Source: Aphis gossypii
Lineage: Eukaryota; Arthropoda; Insecta; Hemiptera; Aphididae
Direction of reading: 5' to 3'
DNA length: 64,000 nt
Assembly: GCF_020184175.1 (NCBI RefSeq)
Contig: NC_065530.1
Span: 61,357,260 to 61,421,259 of the forward strand
Of the stretch, positions 50,337-63,234 are shown in pieces; position 1 is the first letter of the stretch; every line of letters starts with the position of its first letter. Under the pieces are notes generated by a model. The model did no database searches. It saw only the letters and a list, made by a program, of their open reading frames with translations, and had not been told where the DNA came from. A program made the position numbers and the translations under genes.

Positions 50337-51899
50337 CTATGACTCATCCAATTACGTTTTCCAATTACACATCGATTTGAAAGCCTTCAACTCGCCACTA
50401 ATTTATAGTGTCCATGCCGCGATTGAACGAGATACTTGTGGTGGTAAACATAGCCGCCACTGTAGTGCAGTGGGAAATTGAGTTTGCAGCGCCGATATAA
50501 AAACCAATTTTCTCGAAGTCAGCTGACGCGAAACGATTATTGTATCGTGAAACGGACTTGTACGTATATTATTGTCTTCCGAGAATCACAAACGGCATCG
50601 TTCCGAAATGCGATCTTGACCAGACGATTCCGATACCTATAACGTTATTATGTATGTGTTATTATTTGCATTGTTTCATAGATACTGAGCGATTAATGAT
50701 TATTATTTACAGTGTTTGAAAGACATCTGCAGGCATCACGAGTCGTGTTTGTACGAACACAATACATAATAATGTTATATATTATCGTATTCACATTCAC
50801 AATATATAAGTAATATCGATCTATATATTGAATCCATATATTATTTAAAACTTCACGAACGGTGACCGCAATACGTCTCGTAAACACGTCTTTAGGCCAA
50901 GGTAGTACATAATAATAATATTATATTACACTAATAAATCATCATCATATACAATATTATATATACATATAATATTATCAATACACTGCAGTCGTCATAA
51001 ACATTTACACGACACGGAGTGTAGGACGTTTTCCCAGGGTATAATATGTATAGTACGTATTATTCCAGCTTTCAGCTATAATATGACTCGATATAGTAAC
51101 GTATACTACGCGAGTTACATATTATTATTATAATATATTATTTCTTTCGGTTTTTATGGAATTACATAATATTATCAGAAAGGATGTATCGGTAGGATTT
51201 CACAATTATTGCTCATTTAGATTGTTATTCTAAACTGTCAAATCCTTCAGATGTACACCGTGTAAACATAGAACTACTTCATTGAAATCCGTTGTACATA
51301 CTTTCGCAATCTTACGTTGGTCTCATTAAAACTCCATCGTTATAATGTGACGATAACCGTTTGAATTGAAATACAATCAAACTGCAATCAGACGGGTTGC
51401 AGACTTCATATGCGTCTATAATACAACATACGCGAGTTTCATTCATTCGACCCCCGACTGCGGGTCATTACTGCAGTAACACTAAACTTTTCATATCGCG
51501 ACACGGGCAGATTAATAATTCAGTTACACATACATTATATTGCGCGAGTAATCATAATAACATTCGCATTTCGGCCCGTTCGCATACCGCGAAAGATTTT
51601 ACAAACGTACACTTGCAGTAATGTCACAAGTCTGGGCGACCGGGATTGTAGTGCACGCTCGTAATATATAACATCGCATGAATATGATATTATATTATAA
51701 TACGTTTGGTTATTACATTTTCCCAGTGTTTTATGAGCTTTCCGACAATAATGCATCTTCGTTAGAATTTCCGAACCACAATATCGCCACCATTTTTATT
51801 ATGATTACTGTTATTAATTTAATGTCACCACAAGACATACGATCGCGTATACGCATACACGTATTATTATAATAATATTGTATACAAACATATTATTGT

Positions 51900-53110
51900 A
51901 TTGTGTTATATAGGTATCTGATACATAATATTATATATGTTATGCTTTTTTTCACTCATGTGTAAATACTATAGTTTAACGATTATAAACTTTACAAGCG
52001 ACTTTATTTAGATCGTTTAAACGTTAAATACTGAATTTACAGTAAACATAAAAACTAAGTAAATTTAACTGGAAATATATCAATATAAAAATACAAACAT
52101 GGAAAATATGGACATTTCAATTATTTTACGCTACGGGAAGAGATTTAAGTATTCAAACTTTCTGTAATTAATTTTGTTAATATATATATATACGGATAAA
52201 TCTCTACAGGGGATAGATCCTAAAAAAATATTGACTTTCAATTGGTTACCTTGTGCAGTTATATTATATATTACATAAATATAGATATTTATGCTATATT
52301 AAAATCGAATCACCGCAATTACGTCGTGTTGTTTCATTACAATATGATTCATTTTATGAACTCTAAATTAAATAGTAAATACTATGAACGATTTGTATAT
52401 TGATTAAGTCAAATAAAACAGTTTGACTTAATCCTAAAACTATCGCTATTCGATTGTCAAAACAACGTAATTATAATTTCATAGTATATAATTTATTTAT
52501 CTTATTTCTGTACACAAGATGTAATACCTACACTTTGTTGTAATTTTAATTTGAGTTTGTTGAGTTTAGAGTTAAAAGTAAACGTACGGTTTTGTATAAC
52601 TTTTGTAGTATTTTATAACGATACTACTTATACATCTAGTTGATTCATTTTTACTCGATTTATATTGACATACATTTCTCAGTTGAAGTTTCTCTCGTTT
52701 TATTACATCAGATTTAATGTTTACTGTGATAACTTTACCATGAAATATTACTAAGGAACATAATTATTATAAGAAACAAGAGCGCCATTACTTTGATTAT
52801 AAAGCACACAAGTAGCATTGAAAATACAGGTATAAAGTATAAAGTGATGAATATTTATTACCTACGATCAAAGTGTTTAAACAATTAATAATATTGTTTG
52901 TGCATTACCTCTGTACAGTGAACTGTATATCCGCTATTGGTAGTGAATTTTTTTCAAGAAGTCCAAAAACAGAAATGTTACAGTACCTATTTACAAAAAT
53001 GTTGCTACAACAATTTTCCGTGTAACAGAGAAAATAGGTGCTATACGTATTTTTAAATATAAACACAGCTTGCACGTGAGCACAGTATAATATATGTACA
53101 TAATATAATA
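51900..53110. other. AT-rich non-coding stretch
   Basis: Low-complexity AT DNA; I see no gene. Confidence 0.5.
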
Positions 53111-53120
53111 CCGCATAGTT

Positions 53121-53363
53121 ATGTTTAACGAATTTCATAGGTTTACTGCAGAGATTTTAACCATGCAGTGTTTTTTGCGAGCGAAGGTCATCGGAAAATG
53201 TAGGTTCAGAATTAACCGTGTAATAGATAATTATGGTAGTTACGGAACGGATATTATAAAAAGATGTAGGTTATATAATTTCAAAACGTCTTTGACTTCT
53301 GAAAGTCCAATAGACCACGTCGATGGTCACACCCAAACCTATATCATCGTGACACGTTCATGA
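53121..53363 (+). CDS. candidate small basic protein, unknown
   Basis: A complete ATG-to-TGA frame of 80 codons. It begins MFNEFHRFTAEILTMQCFLR and continues KVIGKCRFRINRVIDNYGSY, then DIIKRCRLYNFKTSLTSESP. It is rich in Arg, Lys and Ile, with three cysteines and no signal peptide or membrane segment. TA-rich DNA upstream includes TATA-like runs but no clean core promoter. It may be an orphan small gene; chance cannot be excluded at this length. Confidence 0.33.
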   Translation: MFNEFHRFTAEILTMQCFLRAKVIGKCRFRINRVIDNYGSYGTDIIKRCRLYNFKTSLTSESPIDHVDGHTQTYIIVTRS

Positions 53364-53793
53364 TTTTTAAATAGGATGATTAATGTATGTGTAACGTGTG
53401 AGGGAGGTGGTTTTTGAATGCTTCAAGTCTCTTCCCTGGGGAATTGCGGGCTATCTCTCTCGCTTACAGCTACTTTCGGCTTTCGTCCGTGTCGGTATAT
53501 ACAAATCGCGTGCGTTGTTTTACGCGAAAGTCACATAATATCTCAAATATCTGTGAGTCTGCGACTCCGAGCATATATGTATAACAATACGGATATAATA
53601 TAGGTTCTAAATATAGTATACATCGTGACGGTGACTGTCTTGAACACGTATATAACGCGTATAATCCCAAAGGCGTGGCGTCTTCGCGATAAATCAACGG
53701 TTGAACAATAATATAACGCGGCGAATGCACGCGACACCTTTACGCTCGGTAACAACGACGATGATAATAATAATAATAATATAGAGGAGTGTG

Positions 53794-53866
53794 AAAAGAA
53801 GAAGAAGAAGAAATAGCGTATAACAATATTATCGAGTCGGAAGAAAGAGAGAGAGAGAGAAAAAAA
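53794..53866. repeat. (AAG)n and (GA)n microsatellites
   Basis: A GAA run at 53794-53813 and a GA run at about 53846-53860, inside a purine-rich strand preceding the 54-kb island. Confidence 0.85.
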
Positions 53867-54499
53867 TGAGAGTCGTGCGAGCTCTCTAACAGCTTATTGA
53901 CACATCAACGCGCCAACTCGAACCCGCGCAACCCAAAGGTTATCTAACGGCTGCGGCTGCTGCTGCCGGTGCTGGTGAACCGACGCGGAGGTGAAGTCTC
54001 GGTGATAATGATATATAAACCGCTACCGCTGTTGTGGTACGGAACACCGTACGGCCGCCGCCCGAGTGCCATTGTGACCGGCTATATAGCAAGTGTGTGT
54101 ATACCGACCATATAATAACTCTTTAGGGCCACGACCGCGAGTTATGCATTTACCTATATATATTATTATTATTATATATATAAGCGAGTGAGTATATTGT
54201 TTCGTAGCGTAGTCCGGGTAAAAAGTATACGCACACAGATGTATAGGTATATATAGTTTGGTATATATAGGTACACATACGCTCGCGAGATAGCTATTAC
54301 ACGCGGCCGCGGCCTGCACAGAGAAAACAATGCGCGCACAAGCATCGCAGAGAGGACGACGAGACATTATACATACGTATATCGTATTTTATGACAAAAA
54401 CGGAGTCACGTTTTTTTTTCGTTTTGTTTTGTTTTTTTATTCTTTTCTAATGTAATCGCAATCGAAACAAGCCAATCGTGGGACTCATCCATGACTTAC

Positions 54500-55250
54500 C
54501 TGACTTACCGCTCGCCGCTGCCGCCACAACAGTCGCAGTCCAAGTCACATGCAACAGCAGCTCACGGTCTGCCGCAACAGCGTTGCAATGAACCATAAAA
54601 TATGCATGATTTCCTACTCTCTCTTTCTCTCTCCGTTTCATTCCCTATCTCGCTGTCTTTCTTTATTTTTATTTTTATTTTAATGATTTCTTCTTTTATT
54701 CTCGTTTTCGACACACAACCGCCCCCGCCTTCCGCCACGCCGGCGGGTGCATTATTCTCGTTTTTATTTATTCTTTATTTTTCAGTCCTTTTTCATTTCG
54801 ATCTGATAACGATAAAAATAAAAAAAAAACGGCAAACAAACACCCGCGGTAGAAACGACGACAACTACGACAACGACGACGTTTACTGTCTCTTCGCCAT
54901 TCGGTTCGTATATTATACCCGCGGCAGTACAAGAGACGCATACACATGTACTATATAAAGATACTGTAGGTCGTCTATATGGTATAAAAGTATATGATTA
55001 CGTGAATATATATATATATATATTATGTGCGTTTAAAGCCGTCGTCGGACGTATCTCTGTGTAACGGCAGGGAGCGCGCAAGCCCAGTGGTGGTCTTTCA
55101 ATTAAAAGAGAAGAAAAAACCAAATAAATAAAACGCGATCGACCGCGCACGTTGACGGAAACATGTACCGCTTCCGTCTCGACGACGACGACTACTTCGC
55201 CGTTTCTTCGGTATATTAAAATATAATATATTTTATTATTATAATGTCGT
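54500..55250 (-). promoter_or_regulatory. CpG-rich island, likely promoter and first exon (minus), tandem splice donors
   Basis: On the minus strand the GC-rich sequence ends in two consensus 5' splice sites nine bases apart: GAGCG/GTAAGTCA (exon end 54509) and GTCAG/GTAAGTCATG (exon end 54500). Using one or the other would add or drop nine bases, three codons if translated. A minus frame spans this (64 codons, MKRREKERVGNHAYFMVHCN...), with the ATG at 54641. CpG is raised up to 55250. Inferred: a minus-strand transcription start within 54650-55200. The exon that would be joined is not identified. Confidence 0.42.
54952..54990 (+). promoter_or_regulatory. two TATA-box sequences
   Basis: TATATAAAG at 54952-54960 and TATAAAAG at 54983-54990 are close matches to the TATA consensus on plus. 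CpG-richer DNA lies 40-100 bases downstream. A plus-strand start near 55015 is possible, which would make the island bidirectional. Confidence 0.3.
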
Positions 55251-55259
55251 CGTATATAA

Positions 55260-57340
55260 TATACCTATAATATGTCCTATTTATATGGATTTGTAGGCAA
55301 CTGCCGCGTAGGTCGACGGAGTTCGTCGCCGCATGTCTATAATATTATTATTTATTATAAATTATATTAATATACGTCGACGAGCACGACGATGTGCGCA
55401 CGCGATACGTCATAATATTACTATAAAACGCCGCTGGATAAGACTACTAATAATAATATTATAATATACCTTAAGATATTAAAACATGAATTTCGTAATG
55501 TTACGTTGACGAATCCCGTGTATGACAATACTGACAAATACCAAAATGAAGTTCCGTAATACTATTACTATAAACCTGCAAGTGTTCACAAACACATAAT
55601 TTAAAATTGTTTGAAACACGTAAATCGCACACCATTTTGGTACTTTGTTAGGATGACGTACAAACATTGTTTTGAATTAAGGTCAGAGATCTTATTTATT
55701 TTAGTTCGAGATAGAATAGAGACGCTTTATTTTAGGTAATTAGAAACCGTATAATGTTTGCAAAATGTTGCGTTCGAAGTAGTGCAAATGTTCGTACACT
55801 ACAATGGAAAATTCTAGTGTAGATCTTGCCAAGCGCTATCACTACACCTACAGCGAGCAAATACATTTGTAAATTCATTTGTGCTTTTGTGATTTGTCGT
55901 CGTATACATCTACTAAGTTTCTACTAAGTATGACAAATTACTCGTACGTATAAGACACGCTTATAAAAAGTGACTTTGTACTGCCAAAAATAAGTGGTTA
56001 AAATACGTTCGCGTCGCTAAAAATAAAGTTAGCAAGCTATTATTATTATATCGTCATAGTTTTGAAACCGAATGGCTTATTTTCTGTATCAACACAATTG
56101 AAGCGACCGACTGTGCATTCATATATAAGTGCATAATATACATGCATAGATGTAAATAACGTATTATATAGATATATTACGATCCATGATATGTACCTAC
56201 ATCTAATATTAGCTACACAACAACACTCGACTTATATACTTACCGACCGAAACCAACGAGGCCAGTCGTCCGAATATGTATATTTCAAACGATAACATAC
56301 GCCGACGTTATTAATCGCTCTGTACATATTTTTCATTCGTACCCGCAAGAGTAGCATTTTATTGATATAATCACTGAAAATAATGATAAAAAATAAAAAT
56401 AATAAAAAAAAAAAAAAATCCTGCAAAGAAACCGACCGCTGCGTAGGTATTTAGTATAACGTTAATTAATTAGAAACCTGTTGTGACTGTTACAAATGGC
56501 ATTTCTCCCCCTGAACCGAACCGCCTATAGTGCATGAATAATGGCTTAGGTATAGTAAACCTGCTACGCACAATGTATATATCGTACATAATATGCGTAT
56601 ATATAAACATAAATATATATATCAGATGTGTGAGTATAGTTTAAAAATTGTAAATTTATAGTTTTTCTCATATCGTTTATAGATGTACAATGAAAACTAG
56701 TGAACAAAAGTATAGTTATAATAGTATGATAGTATTAAGTCATACCGACTAGAGGCATAAAAATGACCACTCACTTGATAGCTCAGAATATAATAATAAA
56801 AACAAATCACGTTACTTATGATCAACGTACCTAACTCGTATATAGGTATAGAAGACGTGCAATTGAAGATATATAATAATGCGTGGTAAGTAGTTAGATT
56901 AGGCTAGGCTAACGTGACGCGCGGTGATTATTTAACACATTGTTAGTTTTCGTTAGAATTTGTGTGCGCGAGCGACGATAATTTTGAAATTTTTTGACGT
57001 GGATATTGCTATACAACTGCGAGATAATTTACATAATTCTCCGTCGTACGTTATTTAGACGCATGTACCGTTCCGACCTAATCGGGAATAATATTAATTT
57101 ATCATACTTAAAAACTTGAATATCTGTATAAATTCTCGAAACGTATTTACCGCCGCGGCGTGTGCATTCGGTAATACTGTTATAGGAAATTTTAATCTCT
57201 CGTCTTTAACTTAGGTGTACCCGTATACAATGTATACGCAACACGTACCATACACCTAAATGATAAATGTATAGTATTATTACTGGAAAATAAAAAAAAA
57301 ATCGTATAATATATACATATATATATATGTATAATACACA
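55260..57340. other. AT-rich stretch
   Basis: Mostly AT-rich. A strong plus donor (GCGTG/GTAAGTAG, near 56893) has a 36-base open piece before it (DVQLKIYNNA) with a fair acceptor, too short to call. Nothing else is seen. Confidence 0.4.
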
Positions 57341-57355
57341 CAGTACATTTGAATA

Positions 57356-57553
57356 ATGCAATTCAACAAATCGGCATATTATACCCGTCGCAAGAATCTA
57401 CGACAGGTAGCTAAACTAAAAACATATACATATAAAAGAAAACTAGGTCGATATAGTCATAATAATCATTTATGTAAGGCATATTCGTTTTATTCCAAAA
57501 CCTCGCCAAGACGGATAGTGCATCGCAAAGTTTTTATTCGATCATTTATATGA
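57356..57553 (+). CDS. candidate small, very basic protein
   Basis: ATG-to-stop frame of 65 codons, dense in Lys, Arg, His and Tyr (MQFNKSAYYTRRKNLRQVAK, then SKTSPRRIVHRKVFIRSFI). CTACGACAG/GTAGCT after codon 18 is a consensus-like donor, so it may be a first coding exon. TATA-rich DNA precedes it. No family is recognised. Confidence 0.24.
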   Translation: MQFNKSAYYTRRKNLRQVAKLKTYTYKRKLGRYSHNNHLCKAYSFYSKTSPRRIVHRKVFIRSFI

Positions 57554-57559
57554 TGTTTG

Positions 57560-58860
57560 AGGCGGTGCCTGCTTATACTTAATACGCGCACCTATGTTTT
57601 ATTCATCGAGACACACGCACGCACGCCGCAGCACAATGTAGTTATACGCACGTTTATCGCCAGTTCCATATTTCTTTCGAGAATTGAGTTCTTTTCGCGT
57701 GTTTTCCGACACGCTCCGCTGACGTTTTCTAGGAGTTGTTTTTTTATTTATTCGACTATTTTTCGGGATTTTGTAGATCATATACGACACGGCTGGCGCC
57801 CCGCCGTAGATGTATAGGTAAAATAAAAATACTTCTCCGCATAACTTTAATATTATATAACATACTACAGCGTTTTCGCATAATATAATATACACATCAC
57901 ATAATATAATAATATAATATTACGATACGATTATAATATACATCGGCAGACAGTAAACTAATAGTATAATATAATATCAAAATACATCGCACATACCGAA
58001 ATAATACCTAATATATGATATTTTATACGTCCGAAGCACACAACCCATATTCGATAATATTATTATAATAATATATAATGTATAAATTTGTATATATATA
58101 TGCGTAAACGGAATTTTTATATTCGGATATAAACTACGAAGACGACGTTCGTACGCGAGTGGATCGGAAATGTCCTTGTCCAATAAAAAAGTATAAAGGC
58201 GAAAATGAATTTAAAAAAAGAAAAAGTTCCGTTTCTCCCCGTTTGTTCTTCGTCCTGTAATATACTTTTGCGAGGAGGCGTGTGTCTTTGGGTTCCAGGG
58301 GGGTACAAAACTGGAATACTATACGTCGTGTACCTATATACTGGAATATGCATATAGCCGCTGCAGTGGTCCCGGCGATGCGCACATATTATTATTAATG
58401 CTGTTATAATTATAACATCGATGCCGCGGAGTATAATTTATTAGTTTTAATTCAGTATACATATATATATGTAATATGCAAAATAGGTGAAACGCCGAGC
58501 TCGGTCCGTTGTTACATTATCGTGTACGTACATATTTATTATTATTATATTGTGCGCTGTTCGGCCGAATGATGTCTGGCGTATATATAGCAATTAATTC
58601 GCGCAAACGTATAATGTATGCGCGCTGCTGTGGCTCTCTTTTCGATAATATTATAATACACTGTACGCGCGTGTATAATATATACATACGTATTAGCCGT
58701 ATAATACGACTATACTATGCACACACATACACACACGAATATGGACACGACGTGTGTGTGTACATTGAATACAGTTTTCTCGTTTTTTTTTTTTTGTTCT
58801 ACCGAGTAGGCTGGTCCCCCGGGAAAGCCAGAATTCGAATTGCAAAAAAAATTTAATACA
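57560..58860. other. GC-richer region, open frames on both strands
   Basis: Frames of 60-115 codons occur on both strands (for example plus 58509-58856 and minus 57599-57895), with CpG-rich patches and TA/TG repeats between. No consistent exon borders were found; regulatory DNA is as likely as coding. Confidence 0.3.
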
Positions 58861-61800
58861 AATAAAACGTCGAACGGCATTGATACGAACCGTTTTCGAG
58901 TTCAGCTATTTATAGAACACGAGATTATGTGATTTAAATATCACAACAATATCTTAGACGTCCGTGAAGTCGAATCCCCCCTCGACCACCGATTTTGGTC
59001 AATTGACTCCAGTTATAGTCTAATAAAATCGCGTCCCATATTATCACAATAATAAAGATGAATTTTGTTACTGTACCAACACGATATAATAATATTATGT
59101 TGTATCAGTTTAGTGACGAGAAACGACAAATCGATCAACTCATAATATTACAGTAACATCGAATTTTTCATATAGGTAGTTTACATAAATATTACTTCAG
59201 GTAAACCGCGTTTTATCGCGAAACGCACGAACTTTAATAATTATTATTATCTGAAACTTGAAAGAGTGAAAAACATTGGTTATTTTGATAAATATCCTTA
59301 TGTGAGATACTTTCTCTAAAAGATTCTGGTTTCGCGGTAAAATGTATAGCTCTAGAATTTTAATTTTTAATTTTACGAAATTCGAAGGAAACGTATAACC
59401 ATAGATCTAGGAAACTTGTAATCTCATAAGCGTCATCGATGAACTCGTGTGGTGCCTACATATAAAGTACAAAATGTAATAAATAGTGTCTATTAATTTC
59501 GCATATTCCATATTATTATTTATATATTTTTTTTATACGACACGCAAAACAAAATATGTAGGTATGTCTACGCCTCTACGGTTTTTATGAAAAAACGTTA
59601 TTAAATTTATTTACGATAGTTAAAAAATACATATAATTTATTAAATATCATCGTTTAAGATTTAACAAATTTTGGCACGATTTCAATTAAAAAAAAAAAA
59701 AAAATTAAATTAATATTATAATAATATGTGGTCGGAATTTTAGCAACGTTAAAATATGGAGGGAAATAAAATTACTACAAAATAGTATTAAAAGCATTGA
59801 ACAGTCTCAACATTAGTGCACGTTTAATTTTACTCAGTGTCTTTGAAAAAATGAGGGTTGAAACATGAACGCTTTAAGAAGAATTTAATTTATAGTCCTT
59901 GGTATATTAATTTGTACACTCAAATGAAACGTGATGTGGAAAATACATTTGATATATTTAAATCGGATGAGTACGCAATATTAAAAAAAAATTAAATATT
60001 TGTAGTGAATAACAATAGAAAATTGATTTCAAACTGAAAACTTAAGAAGTGTCTGAAATAAATTCGAATTCAAATAAGTTCTAGAGTAGGTAGCTATAAA
60101 ACATTAAAATCTTTGATTTCATTACAAATACTTAATCATAGTGTTGTCAATATTTACAATATTCGTTTTCGGTTAAATTTTAAAAGTTATGTTATCAATC
60201 AATTTAGTGGTGTGCTTAGCTAGCTGATATTGTTTCATTTAAATAATGATAATATTAATGTGTCTTTACGTTAGTATTTAAAACTAAATATAAAATTTAA
60301 TTTTTAATTCTTATTTATACAATCAACATAAGATACGTAGAATATAAATTGTTTTTAACGTATAAATGTTATTATATACATATTATAAATTGGCGCCAGT
60401 TGCCATCATAGATTTACATCTATGACTATAGTGTTTTATTTTAATAGACATGATTTTCTAACTACGTGTAATTCATAGACGATAGTAGAAACACAGTTTG
60501 TCTTGTCACTATTATTGTTTGTAATCCATTACACACTTGATTGAAAATTAGTAATCAGCAATCTATATGTTAAAATGTTACATACGATTACTAAGTCACG
60601 GTTGATTTAAGAATGAAGATAGTTTTATATTATTTTGTGCCTACATATTTACTGTAGATAGTAATTAACTATAGTGTTTGAATTCTTAAAATAATATCTT
60701 TTAATTTATTTTATTCATATTTGAAATAATAAAATGAAGATTTAACGTTACAAACCTATTTCAGAATTATTAAGAAGAGAAAATGGTAAATTCTTTAAAA
60801 GTTCTTTTATTTAATTGTAATAATATTGTAATAATTGGAATATTATTATGGGTCTTTTTCTTTAAATATTTTAAGTTTTACATAAAATATATTCACTTAT
60901 AATCGATCTAAAAAATATGTCAATCATGAACTACTGTATATACTTCAATATTATAGTTTATTAAATTCAATTAATTTATAAAAGTTGCGAGTCATTGTTT
61001 AACTTATATAGTTTTTATTATTTTCTTTTTACATAACATATTTAATAAAAATGTATACGTATTACTTAAATATGCATATAATATATCCACCGAGGTTATG
61101 TTATGATTTCTATGAATAATCGTTGGTAAATGTAAATAGGTTCTTTTTTTCAATCATATATAATATCAGCCTCTTCAGTGTACACATTATCAAATGGTTT
61201 CGCATGGAGTTTAACATTTTTGCAGTCATCTAAAATTAGAAGACCATTGGATAATTTAATTTATTAAATTAAAATGTTTTTTTAAGTTTAAAATTAATTT
61301 TTATACCTAGATGAATTTTATTATCTAATTGCCTTGTCTCCAGCTGAAAGTTAAAAAAAAATAGGTATATAATATATATATATATATTTAATATAATTTT
61401 TGATAAATTACTTTTATAACACTCTAGTAAGTAGTGAATGATTATTGTTTGAGAGATTTATAAATCAAATTAAAGTTTTTTGCTGATGATTTGATCAGTT
61501 TTGAAAAATAATGGTATAACTAATAAAAAGTTTGGAATAAAAATGTATGAATGATAAATTTAGTCAAAATTAAGCTAAAGTAAAACTTATGTTTCAATGA
61601 ATCCATTTCATGAAATAAATCTATTTTTCTTAGATTTTAAAAATCTCTGCAGGGAAAACTTATAAAAATATACCTTTGGCAGGTACAATCTTTATTCTTT
61701 TATTGTTGTGTAAAAATAAAATCTATTATATTTATTCAAATACATTTTTTTATTCCCTTAATAATATTAAATGTCATATTTTATTTTAACACTGGATCAA

Positions 61801-61930
61801 AACAAATAAAATACTCTTAACATTTTACATAATATATGACCATAAATGAATCAATATCATAACTATACAAACTAAAGTGTACGAATAATGGATTAAGTAG
61901 TATAATTATCAATTGTGAACAATCAAATAT
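58860..61930. other. AT-rich non-coding stretch
   Basis: Low-complexity AT DNA downstream of the right-hand minus-strand gene; I see no gene. Confidence 0.5.
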
Positions 61931-61941
61931 AATTATATATG

Positions 61942-61947
61942 TTTATT
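61942..61947 (-). terminator. AATAAA polyadenylation signal
   Basis: Canonical hexamer on minus (cacAATAAAcat), 98 bases after the stop at 62046-62048. T/G-containing DNA (tatttgattgttc) follows. It fits the 3' end of the right-hand gene. Confidence 0.6.
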
Positions 61948-62045
61948 GTGTATACTTTAAATTAATTATAAAAAAATTAAACACAATTTAAAATGTAGGT
62001 ATTTCAATATAATAGTCACTATAACGTATTATATATCTGATATAA

Positions 62046-62277
62046 TCAGACTTGCTCATTTCCCTTGTACTTAAAAAATTTGATTACAATAATTACTATT
62101 TTTAAACGTCTGTCAATTTTCTTGTCAATGTACTTTCTTGCTTTTTTGTATTCTGTTACAGAAGCCAATGTATGACTTAAATGCAATGGTTTGTGTTCAG
62201 CATTCCTGGAGGTGACAGTCTCATTAAATACTAGTAAAGGGTTTGTTAAAAATAGAGCTAAGTCTCGAGGAACTTTT
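62046..62277 (-). CDS. last coding exon, right-hand gene, unknown protein
   Basis: Acceptor acgttgagtaacttgacag ends above 62277. One base completes the codon left by the exon at 62868-62965 (GG+A, Gly), then 76 codons are open to TGA at 62048-62046. The product begins KVPRDLALFLTNPLLVFNET, continues NAEHKPLHLSHTLASVTEYK, and ends in a Lys/Arg-rich segment and GNEQV. AATAAA follows 98 bases later. In-frame stops directly upstream (TAA in gagtaa) show that the acceptor is needed. The segment TEYKKARKYIDKKIDRRLK could be helical. The family is not recognised. Confidence 0.75.
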
Positions 62278-62867
62278 CTGTCAAGTTACTCAACGTGATT
62301 TCTGTCATTGGTTGAAATGACATACGTACAAAAGACTACATTAAATATAAATAATATTTGTTCGTGGTATCAGTTTCTCCAACTAATTATAAATTTACTT
62401 TGGTGTTGTAAATATTAATTTATTTTCACCGTCGAGTATACGCGAAACTTCAACGGTGTTCTTTATAAAACTCTGATACAAAACAAATATGTAATTTTAA
62501 AAGCATGAAAATATTAAATTATTCATATTTTTGGCTCTTGATCATAAATTAATTTTTTCTGGTTAATTTTATTTTATTTTTTTAATTTGACTAATATTTA
62601 CATGTCGCGTAATAAAATTAGTGAAGTCTACTTTGAAAAACAAAGTCAATATTAATATTTAACAAAAGACGACATAAAAGATGGATATCAAATGGATTAT
62701 GTTTGAAAAAATAAACATTTTACTAATTTATTGTAACAAAAGTTATCTCAACATTAATACTATATTATAGTGTGGTCGTATAGATTAATAACTGCAAATA
62801 CTCGTATTGAAAATGTTGATAAATCAATAATAAAAATAAAAACTTCATTAGATAATATTTATTTTAC

Positions 62868-62965
62868 CCGTTAGTCGACGTTGGGATTTCGTTCGTTTCT
62901 TTGTTATGATCGATTAATAATTCCTCGTTAGCAGAAATATCATGCCTAACCGGAAGCATTTGGGC
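62868..62965 (-). CDS. internal coding exon, right-hand gene
   Basis: Acceptor cttatattttactcag lies above 62965. Then come 32 codons plus two bases (AQMLPVRHDISANEELLIDH...EIPTSTNG) and donor CGG/GTAAAATAA. It starts at a codon boundary, as required by the exon before. Reading through the donor gives a stop at once (GGG TAA) and an overlapping AATAAA at 62858-62863. So this exon could also serve as an alternative last exon ending ...STNG. The residues are acidic and polar. Confidence 0.75.
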
Positions 62966-63022
62966 CTGAGTAAAATATAAGTGCTCTTAATACTCAATTT
63001 TTCTCGATTTCCTTATACGTAC

Positions 63023-63159
63023 CAAGTCGCTGTCGAGTCCAGTGGTTCTACAATTCGTTTGGTATTTCTGGTCGAATAAATTCAATTTGTTTTTCCATTC
63101 GTTTGTGCGTTCAATATAATCCCGATATACGACATCAGTAATCTTGGACTTATTTTTCT
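63023..63159 (-). CDS. internal coding exon, right-hand gene
   Basis: Acceptor cacacaacaatctcccatcag lies above 63159. The first two bases AG complete GAG with the G of the preceding exon; then 45 codons to donor GACTTG/GTACGTAT. The product begins KNKSKITDVVYRDYIERTNE and continues WKNKLNLFDQKYQTNCRTTG, LDSDL. The next intron (62966-63022) is only 57 bases, short but within the insect range. Without splicing the frame would end 9 codons later (VRIRKSRKIEY, stop). It is charged and probably helical. Confidence 0.8.
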
Positions 63160-63234
63160 CTGATGGGAGATTGTTGTGTGTATTACTACGTAACAAGACA
63201 TGTTAGAGACTATTAACTATAATATCATACTTAC

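Noticed and set aside
54602..54958. 118-codon plus frame starting MHDFLLSLSLSVSF
   Set aside because: The start is a CT-microsatellite translated as Leu-Ser repeats and the middle is a T-rich run; it is opposite the better-supported minus first exon.
58509..58856. 115-codon plus frame
   Set aside because: Full of TA/TG repeat translation (Tyr, Ile, His runs), with no borders.
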